From assembly GCA_934358405.1 (NCBI GenBank), contig CAKRKL010000021.1, positions 1 to 22,137 of the forward strand: a stretch of 22,137 bases of DNA. Direction: 5' to 3'. This DNA is from an uncultured Blautia sp. (GTDB lineage Bacteria; Bacillota; Clostridia; Lachnospirales; Lachnospiraceae). The notes below the pieces were generated by a model. That model saw nothing but the letters and a program-made list of their open reading frames with translations. It did not search any database and was not told the origin of the DNA. This document shows, piece after piece, positions 14,117-21,156 of the stretch (the stretch's first letter is position 1; every line of letters begins with the position of its first letter). The position numbers and the translations under genes were made by a program.

Positions 14117-16998
14117 AACGTATTTTTCAGAAAATCAGTTTAAAAAGAACAACAGTCCTTATTCTGATATTTGCAATGATGTCTGTTGTGCTGATCCGCA
14201 GGCTTTTTGATCTGCAGATCATCCAGGGACAGGATTATATCAGCAAATTTGCGGCAAGAACTACCAAGGAGCGTGTGATCAAGAGCACCAGGGGAAATAT
14301 TCTCGACAGAAATGGAGACATTCTGGCTTCCAACGTGTTGTCCTATTCCCTGACCCTTGAGGATAACGGAACCTACACTTCTACCAGGGAGAAGAACCTT
14401 ACTCTTAACGGAGTGGCTTATCAGGTCCTTAAGATCCTGCATCAAAACGGGGATGATATTACCCATTCCTTCCACATCGTGGTAGATGACAGTGGGGAGT
14501 ATGTATTTGATGTTTCAGAGGGCTTTACCCTGAATCGTTTCCGGGCGGATATTTACGGTACAGCACTGATCGATGATCTGAAGGATGAGCAGAAGAGTGC
14601 AACTGCAAAGCAGATGATGGCGTTTCTCACCGGCGCTGAAAAGTTTTCCATCGTGCTTGATGGTGAAAATGCATATACTGAGGAAGAGCTTTCCTCCCAT
14701 GGTCTTCCGAATACGCTGACCAGGCAGGAAATACTGGATATTGCCACTATCCGGTATGAGTTAAGTACCAACAGCTTTAAGAAATATATGCAGGTAACTA
14801 TTGCTACGAATGTAAGTGAAAAGTCGGTAGCTGCCATTATGGAAAATAAAAGCGGGCTTCAGGGAATTGATGTGGTGGAGGATTCCATCCGTCAGTATAT
14901 TGAAGATGAAAGCATGGCTCCCATTCTTGGCTATACAGGCAAGGCATCTTCAGATGAGCTGGCAGAGCTGCGTAAGCAGAACCCGGACTATTCCAATGAT
15001 GCGATTGTAGGTAAGGCAGGAATCGAACAGTATATGGAGCTTACCCTGCAGGGAACAGACGGTAAGGAAACCGTATACGTGGATAATCTTGGAAAGGTTC
15101 TGAAGATTGACGAAGATACCAAGGTGGAACCGGTTGCAGGAAATGATGTTCAGCTTACCATTGAAACCGACTGGCAGTCTGCAATCTATCAGATCCTGAA
15201 GCAGCGTGTTGCCGGTGTACTTCTTACCAAGATCGATGCAGTAAAAACCTTTGACTACTCCGCAGTGACAGATGCCAGCCAGATCCGTATTCCGATTTAT
15301 GACGTATATAATGCACTGATCTCAAACAGTGTCATTGACATTAATAAGTTCAACCGTACAGATGCATCTGATACAGAAAAAAATCTGTATGCCAAATTTC
15401 TACAAAAGCAGCAGAGCGTTTTTGATACAATAAGCACGAAGCTTAACGGTTCCAATCCTCCTGCCTATAAGGACGAGGATGAGGAAACACAGGAATATCT
15501 TTCCTATATCTGCAATGACCTTCTTCGTGATACTCTTGGAATTATTTCCCGTGACGCTGTTGACACCTCTGATGCGACTTATAAGGCATGGACCACAGAT
15601 GAGAGTATCAGCCTGAAGGATTATCTGACCTATGCAACCAGTCAGGGATGGATCAACATCAGCAGTTTTTCACCTGAGGGAGAATATCTGGATTCTGATG
15701 AAATATATCAGGCGTTAACTGCATATATTATTGATTATTTAAGTACAGATACAGGATTTTCCAAGCTTTTGTACAAATATATGCTTCTGGGCGATATGAT
15801 TTCCGGCCAGGAGGTTTGTCTGGTTCTGTATGAACAGGGAATTCTGGATAAAAATGACGGAGCCTATGAGAGTCTGGCTTCCGGAGCTACAAGTGCTTAT
15901 GATTTTATGATCAACAAGATTTATACGCTGGAAATTGAGCCAGCCCAGCTTGCTTTGATGCCATGCTCTGCATCTGCTGTAGTAGTAGATGTAAAAAATG
16001 GAAATACAGTAGCGCTGGTGTCCTATCCCGGATATGACAATAATCGTCTGACAAATGATATGGATACAGAATATTATGCCAAACTGGCACTTGACCAGTC
16101 CAGTCCGTTCTTTAACAAGGCGACTCAGCAGACAACAGCACCAGGCTCTACCCTGAAGCTTCTTTCTACTATTGCCGGAATGGAAGAGGGCGTGATCGAT
16201 GAGGGAACCTACATTGAATGTACAGGTACCTTTGATTATGTAGATCCGCCAATCAACTGCTGGGACAGAAACGGACATGGTGCACTTGATATCCGCACTG
16301 CTATTGAGCAGTCCTGTAACTACTTCTTCAATATGATTGGCTTCCAGCTTGGAAAGGTAGGGGATAATGAGTTTTCAGAGGTGCAGAGTCTTAGTAAGCT
16401 TCAGGAATATGCATCCCTGATCGGACTTGACCAGAAAACAGGAATTGAGCTTTCTGAGGCTACGCCGAAGGTTTCTGATGCAAAAGCAGTTCCGTCCTAT
16501 ATGGGACAGGGAAATAACCTGTTTACCACAACACAGCTGGCAAGATATGCCACGGTAATGGCAACATCAGGAAACATATTTAAGCTGACGCTCCTTGATA
16601 AGATAATGGATCCAAAGGGAGAAGTGATCGAGGAATATGAGCCGGAGCTTCAGGATGTGGTAAATATTTCTTCTAATATCTGGGATGTGATCCATGACGG
16701 TATGCTTCGTGTTGTCCAGACACATAATCAGTTTGACGGACTGGGTGTTGAGGTGGCTGGTAAGACCGGTACTGCTGAGTTGGATCTGCGCCATCCGAAC
16801 CATGGTCTGTTTGTAGGCTATGCTCCGGCATCTGATCCGGAATATGCCATTGCAATTCGTATTGCTAATGGTTACAGCTCCGGTAATGCATGTCTGATTG
16901 CTAATGATATTTTCAAATACATGTACAATCTTGCAGATAAAGATTCTATTCTCACCGGAGTCGCTTCTACAGACACCAGTGATACATCGAATGACTAA
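14101..16998 (+). CDS. mrdA: Penicillin-binding protein 2 (class B, elongation transpeptidase), unusually long
   Basis: A 965-residue class B PBP, the transpeptidase partner of RodA. One N-terminal membrane anchor (about 15-32) is followed by the dimerisation domain starting around RRLFDLQIIQGQDY, with GNILDRNGDILASN. The transpeptidase domain carries SxxK at S683-K686 (STLK), SxN at S738-N740 (SCN) and KTGT at 888-891, all intact. Canonical PBP2 proteins are about 600-720 residues. The excess here lies mainly at about 365-615, between IETDWQSAIYQ and PCSASAVVVDVKNG, where only some 30 residues are usual. The start is TTG 14101, the only good start codon before the membrane anchor, with a weak AGTGAG site and a 16-base overlap with mreD. 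The short C-terminal tail is T/S/D-rich. Confidence 0.94.
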   Translation: MGTKIKRIFQKISLKRTTVLILIFAMMSVVLIRRLFDLQIIQGQDYISKFAARTTKERVIKSTRGNILDRNGDILASNVLSYSLTLEDNGTYTSTREKNLTLNGVAYQVLKILHQNGDDITHSFHIVVDDSGEYVFDVSEGFTLNRFRADIYGTALIDDLKDEQKSATAKQMMAFLTGAEKFSIVLDGENAYTEEELSSHGLPNTLTRQEILDIATIRYELSTNSFKKYMQVTIATNVSEKSVAAIMENKSGLQGIDVVEDSIRQYIEDESMAPILGYTGKASSDELAELRKQNPDYSNDAIVGKAGIEQYMELTLQGTDGKETVYVDNLGKVLKIDEDTKVEPVAGNDVQLTIETDWQSAIYQILKQRVAGVLLTKIDAVKTFDYSAVTDASQIRIPIYDVYNALISNSVIDINKFNRTDASDTEKNLYAKFLQKQQSVFDTISTKLNGSNPPAYKDEDEETQEYLSYICNDLLRDTLGIISRDAVDTSDATYKAWTTDESISLKDYLTYATSQGWINISSFSPEGEYLDSDEIYQALTAYIIDYLSTDTGFSKLLYKYMLLGDMISGQEVCLVLYEQGILDKNDGAYESLASGATSAYDFMINKIYTLEIEPAQLALMPCSASAVVVDVKNGNTVALVSYPGYDNNRLTNDMDTEYYAKLALDQSSPFFNKATQQTTAPGSTLKLLSTIAGMEEGVIDEGTYIECTGTFDYVDPPINCWDRNGHGALDIRTAIEQSCNYFFNMIGFQLGKVGDNEFSEVQSLSKLQEYASLIGLDQKTGIELSEATPKVSDAKAVPSYMGQGNNLFTTTQLARYATVMATSGNIFKLTLLDKIMDPKGEVIEEYEPELQDVVNISSNIWDVIHDGMLRVVQTHNQFDGLGVEVAGKTGTAELDLRHPNHGLFVGYAPASDPEYAIAIRIANGYSSGNACLIANDIFKYMYNLADKDSILTGVASTDTSDTSND

Positions 16999-17006
16999 AC
17001 ATAAAC

Positions 17007-17041
17007 TATGCCTGCGGTAAGGTAAATCTTCCGCAGGCATA
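17007..17041. repeat. Strong hairpin between the PBP2 gene and minD, no T-tract
   Basis: TATGCCTGCGG (17007-17017) and CCGCAGGCATA (17031-17041) pair perfectly over 11 bases, with a further AAG/CTT pairing inside after a one-base bulge. Neither strand has a clean T-tract after the stem, so it is not a classical intrinsic terminator. It may be an RNA-processing or stabilising structure that sets relative levels of the upstream and downstream genes. Confidence 0.75.
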
Positions 17042-17097
17042 ATCATAAGAGAAATACCAGGATTTTGGAACATTTTGTTTAGGAGGAATCAGAGAAA

Positions 17098-17880
17098 ATG
17101 GGTGAAGTCATTGTCATTACATCCGGAAAAGGCGGTGTGGGAAAGACAACTACTGTTGCCAATATCGGAACCGGACTGGCTATGATGGGCAAAAAAACAG
17201 TGGTCGTGGACACGGATATCGGTCTTCGGAACCTTGATGTAGTGCTTGGATTGGAGAACCGGATTGTCTACAATCTGGTGGATGTGGTTCATGGAAGCTG
17301 CCGTCTGAAGCAGGCACTGATCAGGGACAAGCGCCATCCGGAGCTGTATCTATTGCCTTCTGCACAGACTAAGGATAAAACAGCTGTATCTCCGGAGCAG
17401 ATGATCAAGCTGACAGATGATCTGAGAGAGGAATTTGATTATATTCTCCTGGATTGTCCGGCTGGGATCGAGCAGGGATTTAAAAATGCTATCGCAGGCG
17501 CAGATAAAGCACTTGTAGTTACCACACCGGAGGTTTCCGCAATCCGTGATGCAGATCGGATCATCGGTCTTCTTGAGGCAAATAATTTGCGGGATATTCA
17601 TCTTATTATCAATCGTCTTCGCCCGGAGATGATTGCAAGAGGCGATATGATGTCCGTAGATGATGTGACAGAGATACTGGCTGTGGATCTGATCGGAACC
17701 TTATTAGATGATGAGCAGATCGTGGTTGCGACCAATCAGGGAGAACCTTTATCTGGCAGAAATTCCCAGGCAGAGGAGGAGTACCGCAATATCTGCAGAA
17801 GGCTTATGGGCGAGGAGGTTCCATTTGTTCAGCTTCGTCAGAAGAAGGGAAGATTTGCCAGATTGTTCAGGAAGCATTAA
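17098..17880 (+). CDS. minD: Septum site-determining ATPase MinD
   Basis: A 260-residue MinD, a ParA-type ATPase that binds the membrane when ATP-bound and positions the division septum. The deviant Walker A KGGVGKT is at 11-17, followed by VVVDTDIGLRNLDVVLGLE and the switch region LLDCPAGIE. The C-terminus ends in a basic amphipathic helix (KKGRFARLFRKH) that serves as the membrane-targeting sequence. AGGAGGA about ten bases upstream gives a strong start at ATG 17098. In most relatives minC lies just before minD; here only 99 bases separate the PBP2 stop from minD and no minC is present. minE follows after 77 bases. Confidence 0.97.
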   Translation: MGEVIVITSGKGGVGKTTTVANIGTGLAMMGKKTVVVDTDIGLRNLDVVLGLENRIVYNLVDVVHGSCRLKQALIRDKRHPELYLLPSAQTKDKTAVSPEQMIKLTDDLREEFDYILLDCPAGIEQGFKNAIAGADKALVVTTPEVSAIRDADRIIGLLEANNLRDIHLIINRLRPEMIARGDMMSVDDVTEILAVDLIGTLLDDEQIVVATNQGEPLSGRNSQAEEEYRNICRRLMGEEVPFVQLRQKKGRFARLFRKH

Positions 17881-17883
17881 TGC

Positions 17884-17915
17884 TATCAGCAGACAATGAA
17901 ATGTAGTTGCTGATA
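17884..17915. repeat. Hairpin in the minD-minE gap
   Basis: TATCAGCA (17884-17891) and TGCTGATA (17908-17915) form a perfect eight-pair stem with a 16-base loop, starting four bases after the minD stop. No T-tract follows. It might tune MinE relative to MinD; this is inference only. Confidence 0.5.
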
Positions 17916-17957
17916 ATAATGTTATGTTAATCAAAAGCATGAAGAGGAGGCGTCTAT

Positions 17958-18200
17958 ATGAAAACCTTTTTACCTGAGAAAAGGCGTTCAGCAGGATATG
18001 CCCGGGATAGAATGAAGCTTCTTCTGATTTCCGAGCGTATTGAATGTTCTCCGCAGATGATGAAAATGTTAAAGAGTGACCTGGTACATACGGTGAAAAA
18101 GTATGTAGCCATAGAAGAAAGTAAAGTGAAAATACAGATATCACAGGAACCGCCAGTTCTTATGGCTTATATTCCTGTGCTGAGGAAAAAGGACAGATAA
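17958..18200 (+). CDS. minE: Cell division topological specificity factor MinE
   Basis: An 80-residue MinE, which stimulates MinD ATPase and drives Min oscillation or gradient formation. The family core is visible: R-D-R-M-K-L-L-L-I-S-E-R (about 17-28) followed by SPQMMKMLKSDLVHTVKKYV and a beta strand KVKIQIS, then LMAYIPVLRKK. The N-terminal basic helix (MKTFLPEKRR) fits the membrane-binding region. AGGAGG at 17945-17950 gives ideal spacing to the start. rodA begins four bases after its stop. MinE normally occurs with MinC and MinD, but minC is absent here. Confidence 0.93.
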   Translation: MKTFLPEKRRSAGYARDRMKLLLISERIECSPQMMKMLKSDLVHTVKKYVAIEESKVKIQISQEPPVLMAYIPVLRKKDR

Positions 18201-18204
18201 ATTT

Positions 18205-19365
18205 ATGATTAGACAGTATAAGCTGCGTTTTTATAATTTTAAACTGGTAGTTCTGCTGCTTGCTATCAGCCTGTTTGGTGTTCAGCTGGTTGCAAGTGCA
18301 GCCCCGGAGCTTCGCAACAAGCAGTTAATGGGAGTTATGATGGGAATTGCGATCCTTATTATTTTGTCGCTAATGGATTATTCCTGGATCCTGAATTTCC
18401 AGTGGATCATGTATGGCTTTAATCTGCTTTTGCTTATAGGTGTACGACTGTTCGGAAGTGAGGCGGGAGGTGCTTCAAGATGGCTGGATATCGGTGGATT
18501 CCGTTTCCAGCCTACCGAGCTGTCCAAGATTATCATTATCATGTTTTTTGCCAAGTTTTTTATGGATCATGAGGACGATATCAATACATTCCGGGTTCTT
18601 GCAGAAGCAGCACTTCTTCTTGCAGTTCCTCTTGCCCTGATCTATGCGCAGCCGGATATGAAAAATACCATTACGGTAATCGTGATTTTTTGTATTTTGC
18701 TGTATGTGTCCGGTCTGAATTATAAAATTATCGGCGGGGCAGTTCTGATCGCGGTGCCGCTGATATTTATTTTTCTATCTATAATCGTGCAGCCGGATCA
18801 AACGCTGATCAAGACCTATCAGCGAAATCGTATTATGTCTTTTTTATATCCGGAAAATGAGGAATATCAGGAGAATATTGAACAGCAGAAGAACTCTAAG
18901 ACTGCCATTGCATCCGGAGAGCTGATTGGAAAGCGACTGGCAGGAGATGATTCTGTTTCTTCTGTAAACGAGGGAAACTTTGTTGCAGAGAATCAGACAG
19001 ACTTTATTTTCGCAGTTGCAGGAGAGGAGTATGGCTTTATCGGATGTACTGTCATTGTAATTTTGCTATTGTTGATTTCAATAGAATGCGTACTCATGAG
19101 TCTTAGGGCCAAGGATCTGGCAGGAAAGATACTTTGCTGCGGAGTGGGAAGTGTGGTAGCCATACAGGGCTTTCTGAATATTTGTGTTGCCACAGGACTT
19201 GCACCAAATACAGGTACGCCCCTTCCTTTTGTCAGCTATGGTCTGACCTCTTTGGTCAGTCTGTTTATCGGTATGGGGCTGGTAATGAATGTAGGCTTGC
19301 AGAGCAGCGCATACAATAAAGAACTGAAGAAAAAAGAAATTGATAAGAAAGAGGAATACTTATGA
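18205..19365 (+). CDS. rodA: SEDS-family peptidoglycan polymerase RodA
   Basis: A 386-residue polytopic membrane protein (about nine to ten membrane segments) of the FtsW/RodA/SpoVE family. It polymerises lipid II glycan strands together with a class B PBP, here most likely the PBP2 encoded upstream. Signature segments are GASRWL (containing the conserved Trp), AQPDMKNT, ENQTDFIFAVAGEEYG in the large outer loop (with the candidate functional Asp) and TGTPLPFVSYGLTSL in the last loop. The start ATG 18205 is four bases after minE with AAAGGA inside the minE end. The stop overlaps the next gene as ATGA. The operon favours RodA over FtsW, although the sequence alone does not fully separate them. 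Confidence 0.93.
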   Translation: MIRQYKLRFYNFKLVVLLLAISLFGVQLVASAAPELRNKQLMGVMMGIAILIILSLMDYSWILNFQWIMYGFNLLLLIGVRLFGSEAGGASRWLDIGGFRFQPTELSKIIIIMFFAKFFMDHEDDINTFRVLAEAALLLAVPLALIYAQPDMKNTITVIVIFCILLYVSGLNYKIIGGAVLIAVPLIFIFLSIIVQPDQTLIKTYQRNRIMSFLYPENEEYQENIEQQKNSKTAIASGELIGKRLAGDDSVSSVNEGNFVAENQTDFIFAVAGEEYGFIGCTVIVILLLLISIECVLMSLRAKDLAGKILCCGVGSVVAIQGFLNICVATGLAPNTGTPLPFVSYGLTSLVSLFIGMGLVMNVGLQSSAYNKELKKKEIDKKEEYL

Positions 19366-20417
19366 CAGCCGTGAAAAAAAATAATTCCAGGCGCAGATCC
19401 TCCAGATCGCGCAAAGCTCAAAAGAAAAGAATACAGAAGACCATTTTGCTTGTGCTGCTTTTGATTTTCCTGGGAGTAATTGGAAGCGGTTCCATTTATT
19501 TGCTGCGAAGCGGGAAGCTTTTTAACAAGCTTGATGAGTCCTATACAGCATCCAGAGAATTTTCAGGAGGTATTACGGGAACAGACAGTCTGCGTGCAGA
19601 TGGGTTTGCGAAGAAGCTGTGTGTTGTAGTATCTGATGTCCCAATGGACGGAGTTTCCCTTGGAGAGAGCCAGAAGGGACTCCTTTTGGATCTGGATGAC
19701 AGAGAGGTGCTTTATTCCAAACAGGCCCTTGAGAAGGTGTATCCGGCCAGTATTACAAAAATTATGACAGCTATGCTGGCACTGAAATATGGAAATATGG
19801 ATGACGTGGTGACGATCACACAGGAAAATCTGAATCTGGAATCCGGCTCACAGGTTTGCGGCTTCTGGGCAGGGGATCAGGTAACCATGGATAAGCTTCT
19901 GCATTGTCTTCTTGTATATTCCGGAAATGATGCGGCGTCCGCAATTGCCACTCATATAGGAGGCTCTACAGAGGGCTTTGTGGAGATGATGAACAGCTTT
20001 GCAAAGGAGCTTGGCTGCACCGGAACACATTTTACCAATCCCCATGGACTGCAGGATGAAAATCATTATACGACGCCTTATGACATTTATCTGATGCTTA
20101 AGGAAGCATTGAACTATTCTGAGTTTACCCAGATTACCCAGATGGGCTCTTATACCGTAGAATATACACATGCAGACGGAAGCAGCGCAAGCACTACGCT
20201 GCTGGCCACCGATCATTATCTGACAGGGGAAGCCACTCCGCCTAAGAATGTAACGATTCTTGGAGGAAAAACCGGTACGACAGACAATGCCGGAAACTGT
20301 CTTGCCCTGTTAAGCCAGAATGCATATGGAAAGCCATATATTTCCATTGTAATGGGAGCGTCCACCAAGGATGAGCTTTATCAGCAGATGTCCTCTTTGC
20401 TGCAGAATATTAATTAA
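19362..20417 (+). CDS. D-alanyl-D-alanine carboxypeptidase (peptidase S11 family)
   Basis: A 351-residue serine D,D-carboxypeptidase that removes the terminal D-Ala from peptidoglycan stem peptides. The catalytic set is intact: S130-x-x-K133 (SITK), S187-G-N189, and K303-T-G305. Unlike DacA/PBP5, which has a cleaved signal and a C-terminal beta domain with an amphipathic anchor, this protein has a very basic N-terminus (about 25 residues of K/R/S) and an uncleaved-looking membrane segment (about 29-48). It ends about 46 residues after KTG, so it is anchored at the N-terminus. The start overlaps the rodA stop by ATGA, showing translational coupling with the elongasome genes. Confidence 0.93.
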   Translation: MTAVKKNNSRRRSSRSRKAQKKRIQKTILLVLLLIFLGVIGSGSIYLLRSGKLFNKLDESYTASREFSGGITGTDSLRADGFAKKLCVVVSDVPMDGVSLGESQKGLLLDLDDREVLYSKQALEKVYPASITKIMTAMLALKYGNMDDVVTITQENLNLESGSQVCGFWAGDQVTMDKLLHCLLVYSGNDAASAIATHIGGSTEGFVEMMNSFAKELGCTGTHFTNPHGLQDENHYTTPYDIYLMLKEALNYSEFTQITQMGSYTVEYTHADGSSASTTLLATDHYLTGEATPPKNVTILGGKTGTTDNAGNCLALLSQNAYGKPYISIVMGASTKDELYQQMSSLLQNIN

Positions 20418-20478
20418 AGCGTCGTTTTGTATGTATTATACAGTTTTTACACAATTGAGAAAAATAGACAGAAATTTC

Positions 20479-20498
20479 AAAAATACTCTTGTATTTTT
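20479..20498. terminator. AT-rich hairpin after the carboxypeptidase gene, possible weak terminator
   Basis: AAAAATAC (20479-20486) and GTATTTTT (20491-20498) form a perfect eight-pair stem with a TCTT loop; the T-run is part of the stem. It lies about 60 bases after the carboxypeptidase stop. It would be a weak, possibly bidirectional terminator, and it overlaps the -35 of the next promoter. Confidence 0.4.
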
Positions 20499-20517
20499 AG
20501 AAGAATTATACTATAAT
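20489..20517 (+). promoter_or_regulatory. Sigma-A promoter of the small P-loop gene
   Basis: TTGTAT (20489-20494) and a perfect TATAAT (20512-20517) are separated by 17 bases. Transcription would start near 20524, giving a leader of about 58 bases before the ATG. The surrounding 165-base gap is otherwise non-coding. Confidence 0.6.
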
Positions 20518-20567
20518 ATGAAACATATTAAACAAGCTTTTTAGTGAAAATTAATATCATATTGTCT

Positions 20568-20574
20568 AAGGAGG
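20568..20574 (+). promoter_or_regulatory. Ribosome-binding site fixing the P-loop gene start
   Basis: AAGGAGG at 20568-20574 is eight bases before ATG 20583. This rejects an upstream in-frame GTG at 20544. Confidence 0.8.
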
Positions 20575-20582
20575 AAAACATC

Positions 20583-21002
20583 ATGGTTGAACTGATCGTA
20601 GGAAAGAAAGGCAAAGGCAAAACAAAAGTGCTCTTAGACAGAGTAAACGGTGCAGTGAAGGACGCTAACGGAAGCATTGTTTATCTTGATAAGAGTACAA
20701 AGCACATGTATGAGCTTAATAATAAGGTACGTCTCATCGACGTTTCCTCTTATCCGCTGAAGAATGCAGATGAGTTTGTAGGTTTCATTTGCGGCATTAT
20801 CTCTCAGGATCATGATCTTGAGCAGATTTATCTGGACAGCTTCCTGAAGATTTCCAAGCTGGAAGATGCTGATGTTACAGATACTCTTGAACAGCTTAAC
20901 AAGATCAGCGAGAAATATGGTATTTCCGTAGTTGTAAGCATTTCTGTTGATAAAGAAGAGTTGCCGGAAGCATTACAGGATAAGATTGCAGTAGCATTAT
21001 AA
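20583..21002 (+). CDS. Small P-loop NTPase-like protein of unknown function
   Basis: A 139-residue soluble protein. The N-terminus MVELIVGKKGKGKTKVLL has a clear Walker A, GKKGKGKT at 7-14. The rest alternates strands and helices (for example IVYLDKSTKHMYEL, QIYLDSFLKI and SVVVSISVDKEELPE), fitting one compact nucleotide-binding domain; no obvious Walker B is placed with confidence (IYLDS is a candidate). I recall similar short proteins, sometimes mislabelled PilT-like, in many Clostridia, with no known role. It has its own promoter, a strong ribosome-binding site and a strong terminator, so it is a monocistronic and probably well-expressed gene. Confidence 0.85.
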   Translation: MVELIVGKKGKGKTKVLLDRVNGAVKDANGSIVYLDKSTKHMYELNNKVRLIDVSSYPLKNADEFVGFICGIISQDHDLEQIYLDSFLKISKLEDADVTDTLEQLNKISEKYGISVVVSISVDKEELPEALQDKIAVAL

Positions 21003-21060
21003 TCACAGATAATATGATATTGCAGCTATAAAATTCAGTAAAACCAAACCAGAGGTACAT

Positions 21061-21096
21061 AAGGACACGGCTCGTTATGAGGCGTGTCCTTTTTTT
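21061..21096 (+). terminator. Strong intrinsic terminator of the P-loop gene
   Basis: AAGGACACG (21061-21069) pairs with CGTGTCCTT (21083-21091). Inside, after a G/G mismatch, CTC and GAG also pair around a GTTAT loop. A run of T ends the element (21090-21096). In the opposite direction the stem is followed only by a poor T-tract, so it mainly serves the plus strand. Confidence 0.9.
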
Positions 21097-21101
21097 GGCT
21101 A

Positions 21102-21117
21102 TGCGCCCGGCGGCGCA
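21102..21117. repeat. GC-rich hairpin in the convergent intergenic gap
   Basis: TGCGCC (21102-21107) and GGCGCA (21112-21117) form a perfect six-pair stem with a CGGC loop. It lies between the two convergent genes and has no T-tract on either side, so its role as a minus-strand transcription end is uncertain. Confidence 0.45.
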
Positions 21118-21156
21118 CGTTTCCCCTGTCATCTACCCCTGTAATATGCAATGCGC

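Noticed and set aside
15739..16278. Minus-strand open frame opposite the PBP2 gene
   Set aside because: It has no recognisable motif, lies within the conserved transpeptidase coding region, and shows no start signals.
20500..20530. dif-like site for the nearby recombinase
   Set aside because: The AT-rich ATTATACTATAATATG is better explained as the -10 region of the P-loop gene, and no XerC/XerD-like arm pair is visible.
21102..21117. Minus-strand terminator of the recombinase gene
   Set aside because: The GC stem is real, but the following bases in the minus direction are A-rich rather than T-rich, so termination is not supported.
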